Shown piece by piece: positions 5,738 through 7,413 of a stretch of DNA of 7,413 nucleotides. The position numbers were made by a program, and so were the translations under genes. Under the pieces are notes generated by a model. The model worked only from the letters and a program-made list of their open reading frames with translations, did not search any database and was not told where the DNA came from. Every line of letters begins with the position of its first letter. Position 1 is the stretch's first letter. The DNA is from Rhodospirillales bacterium (GTDB lineage Bacteria > Pseudomonadota > Gammaproteobacteria > Steroidobacterales > Rariloculaceae): contig JAHEEO010000151.1 of assembly GCA_024640665.1 (NCBI GenBank), forward strand, positions 1 through 7,413. The letters are read 5' to 3'.

Positions 5738-6775
5738 ATGAGCGGGCCCGTAACTAAAGTCATCGACGAGTTTACGTTCGAGGATGGCAGTACTTTCGGT
5801 GCGGTTCCCGTGGCCTACCAAACATGGGGCCAGCTCAATTCGGCCGGCGACAATTGCGTCGTCGTGTGTCATGCACTGACCGGCAATACCAACGTGGCGG
5901 ATTGGTGGGGCGAGCTGTTTGGTCCGGGTCGCGCATTTGATACGGAAAAAGATTTCGTTATCTGCGCTAACGTCATCGGGTCGCCATATGGCACTTTGTC
6001 ACCGCTAACGCTCGACAGTCGCAGTGGAGAGCGTTTCGCGGCATCCTTTCCGGTGCCCACTATTCGCGACACAGTAAATCTGCATCGAAAATTACTCGAC
6101 TTGCTAGGCGTAAAACGTGTGCGCATGTGCATCGGCGGTTCCATGGGTGGCATGCAGGTGCTGGAGTGGGCATTTCATCGTGACTTGGTCGAGTCGCTAG
6201 TGCCTATCGCCGTCGGCGGGCGTCACTCAGCCTGGTGTATCGCTTGGAGCGAATCACAGCGGCAGGCTATCTTTGGGGACCCCCATTGGAACGATGGGCG
6301 TTATACGGATGAGTCACCGCCATCGCTTGGTTTAGCAATTGCGCGCATGATTGCGATGACCACGTACCGCTCATTTACGTCGTTTAATCAACGGTTTGGG
6401 CGGGCTGTCGGCGAGGGCGGCGCGGATGCTCAGTTTGCGATGAAGGGCTACTTGCATTATCAGGGTGCGAAGTTGGTCGATCGATTCGATGCAAACTGTT
6501 ATGTGCGGTTGACTGAATCCATGGATTCTCACGATGTTGCGCGCGGGCGAGGCGACTATTTAGAAGTGCTTGCCAGCATCACGCAGCCAACCCTGGTAGT
6601 TGGAATTGATTCGGATATCCTGTATCCGATTGCAGAACAAGAAGAGCTCGCGGCATATTTACCGAATGCCGAACTCGCAGTGATAAGCGCTCCGCATGGG
6701 CACGACTCATTTTTGATTGAACGCATCGAATTGAGCGAGAGAATTGCGGAGTGGCGGCGCAGAGTGCTCGAGTAG
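5738..6775 (+). CDS. metX: Homoserine O-acetyltransferase (alpha/beta hydrolase fold)
   Basis: The enzyme transfers an acetyl group from acetyl-CoA to the hydroxyl of L-homoserine, giving the substrate used by the MetY encoded just upstream. The 345-residue protein shows the MetX core: VAYQTWGQLN (25-34), CHALTGN (44-50), the nucleophile elbow GGSMGGMQVLEW with Ser135, the acid Asp293 in DSDILYP (291-297), and His322 in PHGHDSFLIE. The motif after the second strand is ANVIGSPYGTLSP (77-89) rather than the GGCxGSTGP common in bacterial MetX. It looks more like the fungal Met2 and Bacteroidetes branch. Pairing with MetY favours acetyl over succinyl specificity, but some MetX-fold proteins use succinyl-CoA and sequence alone does not settle it. 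There is no clear Shine-Dalgarno. The ATG at 5738 was chosen because the family's conserved N-terminus begins soon after it and no better start exists. Expression probably relies on coupling with metY. Confidence 0.94.
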   Translation: MSGPVTKVIDEFTFEDGSTFGAVPVAYQTWGQLNSAGDNCVVVCHALTGNTNVADWWGELFGPGRAFDTEKDFVICANVIGSPYGTLSPLTLDSRSGERFAASFPVPTIRDTVNLHRKLLDLLGVKRVRMCIGGSMGGMQVLEWAFHRDLVESLVPIAVGGRHSAWCIAWSESQRQAIFGDPHWNDGRYTDESPPSLGLAIARMIAMTTYRSFTSFNQRFGRAVGEGGADAQFAMKGYLHYQGAKLVDRFDANCYVRLTESMDSHDVARGRGDYLEVLASITQPTLVVGIDSDILYPIAEQEELAAYLPNAELAVISAPHGHDSFLIERIELSERIAEWRRRVLE

Positions 6776-6820
6776 AATTCAGGCAAGCGATAGCACTAAT
6801 TTTCATACAACCAGAACTAT

Positions 6821-6823
6821 GGA
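6821..6823 (+). promoter_or_regulatory. Weak Shine-Dalgarno of the ligJ-like gene
   Basis: GGA, within ATGGAA, lies eight bases before the ATG at 6832-6834. This supports 6832 as the start. The ATG at 6819 is out of frame with the hydratase reading frame. Confidence 0.4.
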
Positions 6824-6831
6824 ATACGACG

Positions 6832-7413
6832 ATGATCATTGACTGTCACGGACACTACACCACGGCACCGGGTGAACTGGGAGAATATCGCGACGCGCAG
6901 AAAGCAGCATTGTCAAAAGACCCTAACGCGCGCTCGAGCAAAGGAACTATCGATATCAGTGACGATCAGCTTCGCGAGAGTGTCGAAGGTGCGCAGCTGA
7001 AGCTGCAGCGTGAACGCGGCACGGATGTTACGATTTTTTCGCCGCGCGCAAGCTGGATGGGCCATCACATCGGCAACGCATCAACAAGTCAGGCATGGAC
7101 CGAGCACTGCAACGATCTAATCTATCGGCTCACGCAGTTGTATCCCAAGAATTTTGTCGGCGTGGCGCAGTTGCCTCAGTCGCCAGGTGCGGACATTGAT
7201 ACATCTGTTCGAGAGCTGGAACGAACAATTAACGAACTGGGATTCATTGGGTGTAACTTGAACCCGGACCCCACTGGCGGATTTTTTACCGGCCCGGAGC
7301 TTGGTGATCGTTACTGGTATCCCATCTACGAAAAGATGTGCGAGCTTGAAGTGCCGGCGATGATTCATGTCAGCGGCGCATGCAATACGCCCTATTTTCA
7401 GACCACAGGTTCG
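6832..7413 (+). CDS. ligJ: 4-oxalomesaconate hydratase, LigJ-type amidohydrolase-fold enzyme (partial, C-terminus off the right edge)
   Basis: The frame opens with MIIDCHGHYTTAP and stays open for 194 residues to the window end. The start, SPRASWMGHHIG (70-81), FVGVAQLPQSPG (108-119), CNLNPDPTGG (141-150), WYPIYEKM (162-169) and PAMIHVSGACNT closely follow what I recall of LigJ from Sphingobium SYK-6. LigJ is a zinc enzyme of the PF04909 group of the amidohydrolase superfamily. It hydrates 4-oxalomesaconate to 4-carboxy-4-hydroxy-2-oxoadipate (EC 4.2.1.83) in the protocatechuate 4,5-cleavage pathway and in gallate breakdown. Zinc ligands expected from the family are His6, His8 and His179 (MIHV). 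The last acidic ligand would lie beyond the window. About 55% of the expected 340-residue protein is present. The gene starts 56 bases after metX on the same strand with no obvious terminator between. A related decarboxylase or hydrolase of the same superfamily is a less likely alternative. Confidence 0.85.
   Translation, partial: MIIDCHGHYTTAPGELGEYRDAQKAALSKDPNARSSKGTIDISDDQLRESVEGAQLKLQRERGTDVTIFSPRASWMGHHIGNASTSQAWTEHCNDLIYRLTQLYPKNFVGVAQLPQSPGADIDTSVRELERTINELGFIGCNLNPDPTGGFFTGPELGDRYWYPIYEKMCELEVPAMIHVSGACNTPYFQTTGS

Noticed and set aside
1..7413. CRISPR array, tRNA, insertion sequence, phage or toxin-antitoxin genes
   Set aside because: By eye I found no regularly spaced repeats, tRNA-like cloverleaf, transposase motif or small paired genes. 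All seven genes fit ordinary chromosomal functions.

Overview
The window reads as chromosomal DNA of a Gram-negative bacterium, most likely an uncultured or environmental gammaproteobacterium. This is inferred from gene families: a soluble M48 peptidase with a TerB-like tail, several Sec-exported proteins, a secreted quinohemoprotein and a LigJ-type hydratase. No rRNA or other phylogenetic marker is present. Coding density is very high and no gene-free stretch reaches 100 bases. I see no tRNA, rRNA, CRISPR array, insertion sequence or phage gene.

Layout. (1) Bases 2-901, minus strand: the N-terminal 300 residues of an M48 zinc metallopeptidase, running off the left edge. (2) Bases 986-2926, plus strand: a secreted c-type cytochrome/PQQ beta-propeller fusion resembling polyvinyl-alcohol dehydrogenase (cytochrome). 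It is divergent from the peptidase across 84 bases that carry overlapping candidate promoters. (3) Bases 2931-4324, minus strand: a two-gene operon with ATGA overlap, encoding a small secreted DUF6152-type protein and a larger secreted protein with an Ig-like domain fused to a conserved uncharacterised domain. It ends convergently, 4 bases from the dehydrogenase. (4) Bases 4427-6775, plus strand: metY then metX, the two enzymes of direct-sulfhydrylation methionine synthesis. (5) Bases 6832-7413, plus strand: the first 194 residues of a LigJ-type 4-oxalomesaconate hydratase, running off the right edge.

How they fit together. MetX makes O-acetyl-L-homoserine from homoserine and acetyl-CoA, and MetY replaces the acetate with sulfide to give homocysteine, so the pair is a complete module. 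The envelope proteins (dehydrogenase, DUF6152 protein, Ig-fusion protein) are exported. They could serve a common periplasmic oxidative function, but only adjacency suggests this. LigJ belongs to the protocatechuate 4,5-cleavage (meta) route of aromatic degradation, so the right flank may open into a catabolic cluster.

No plainly new multi-gene defence or mobile system is visible. The least understood part is the exported DUF6152/Ig-fusion pair beside the quinohemoprotein. The mature DUF6152 protein is predicted to begin with His-His, which raises a testable metal-binding idea.
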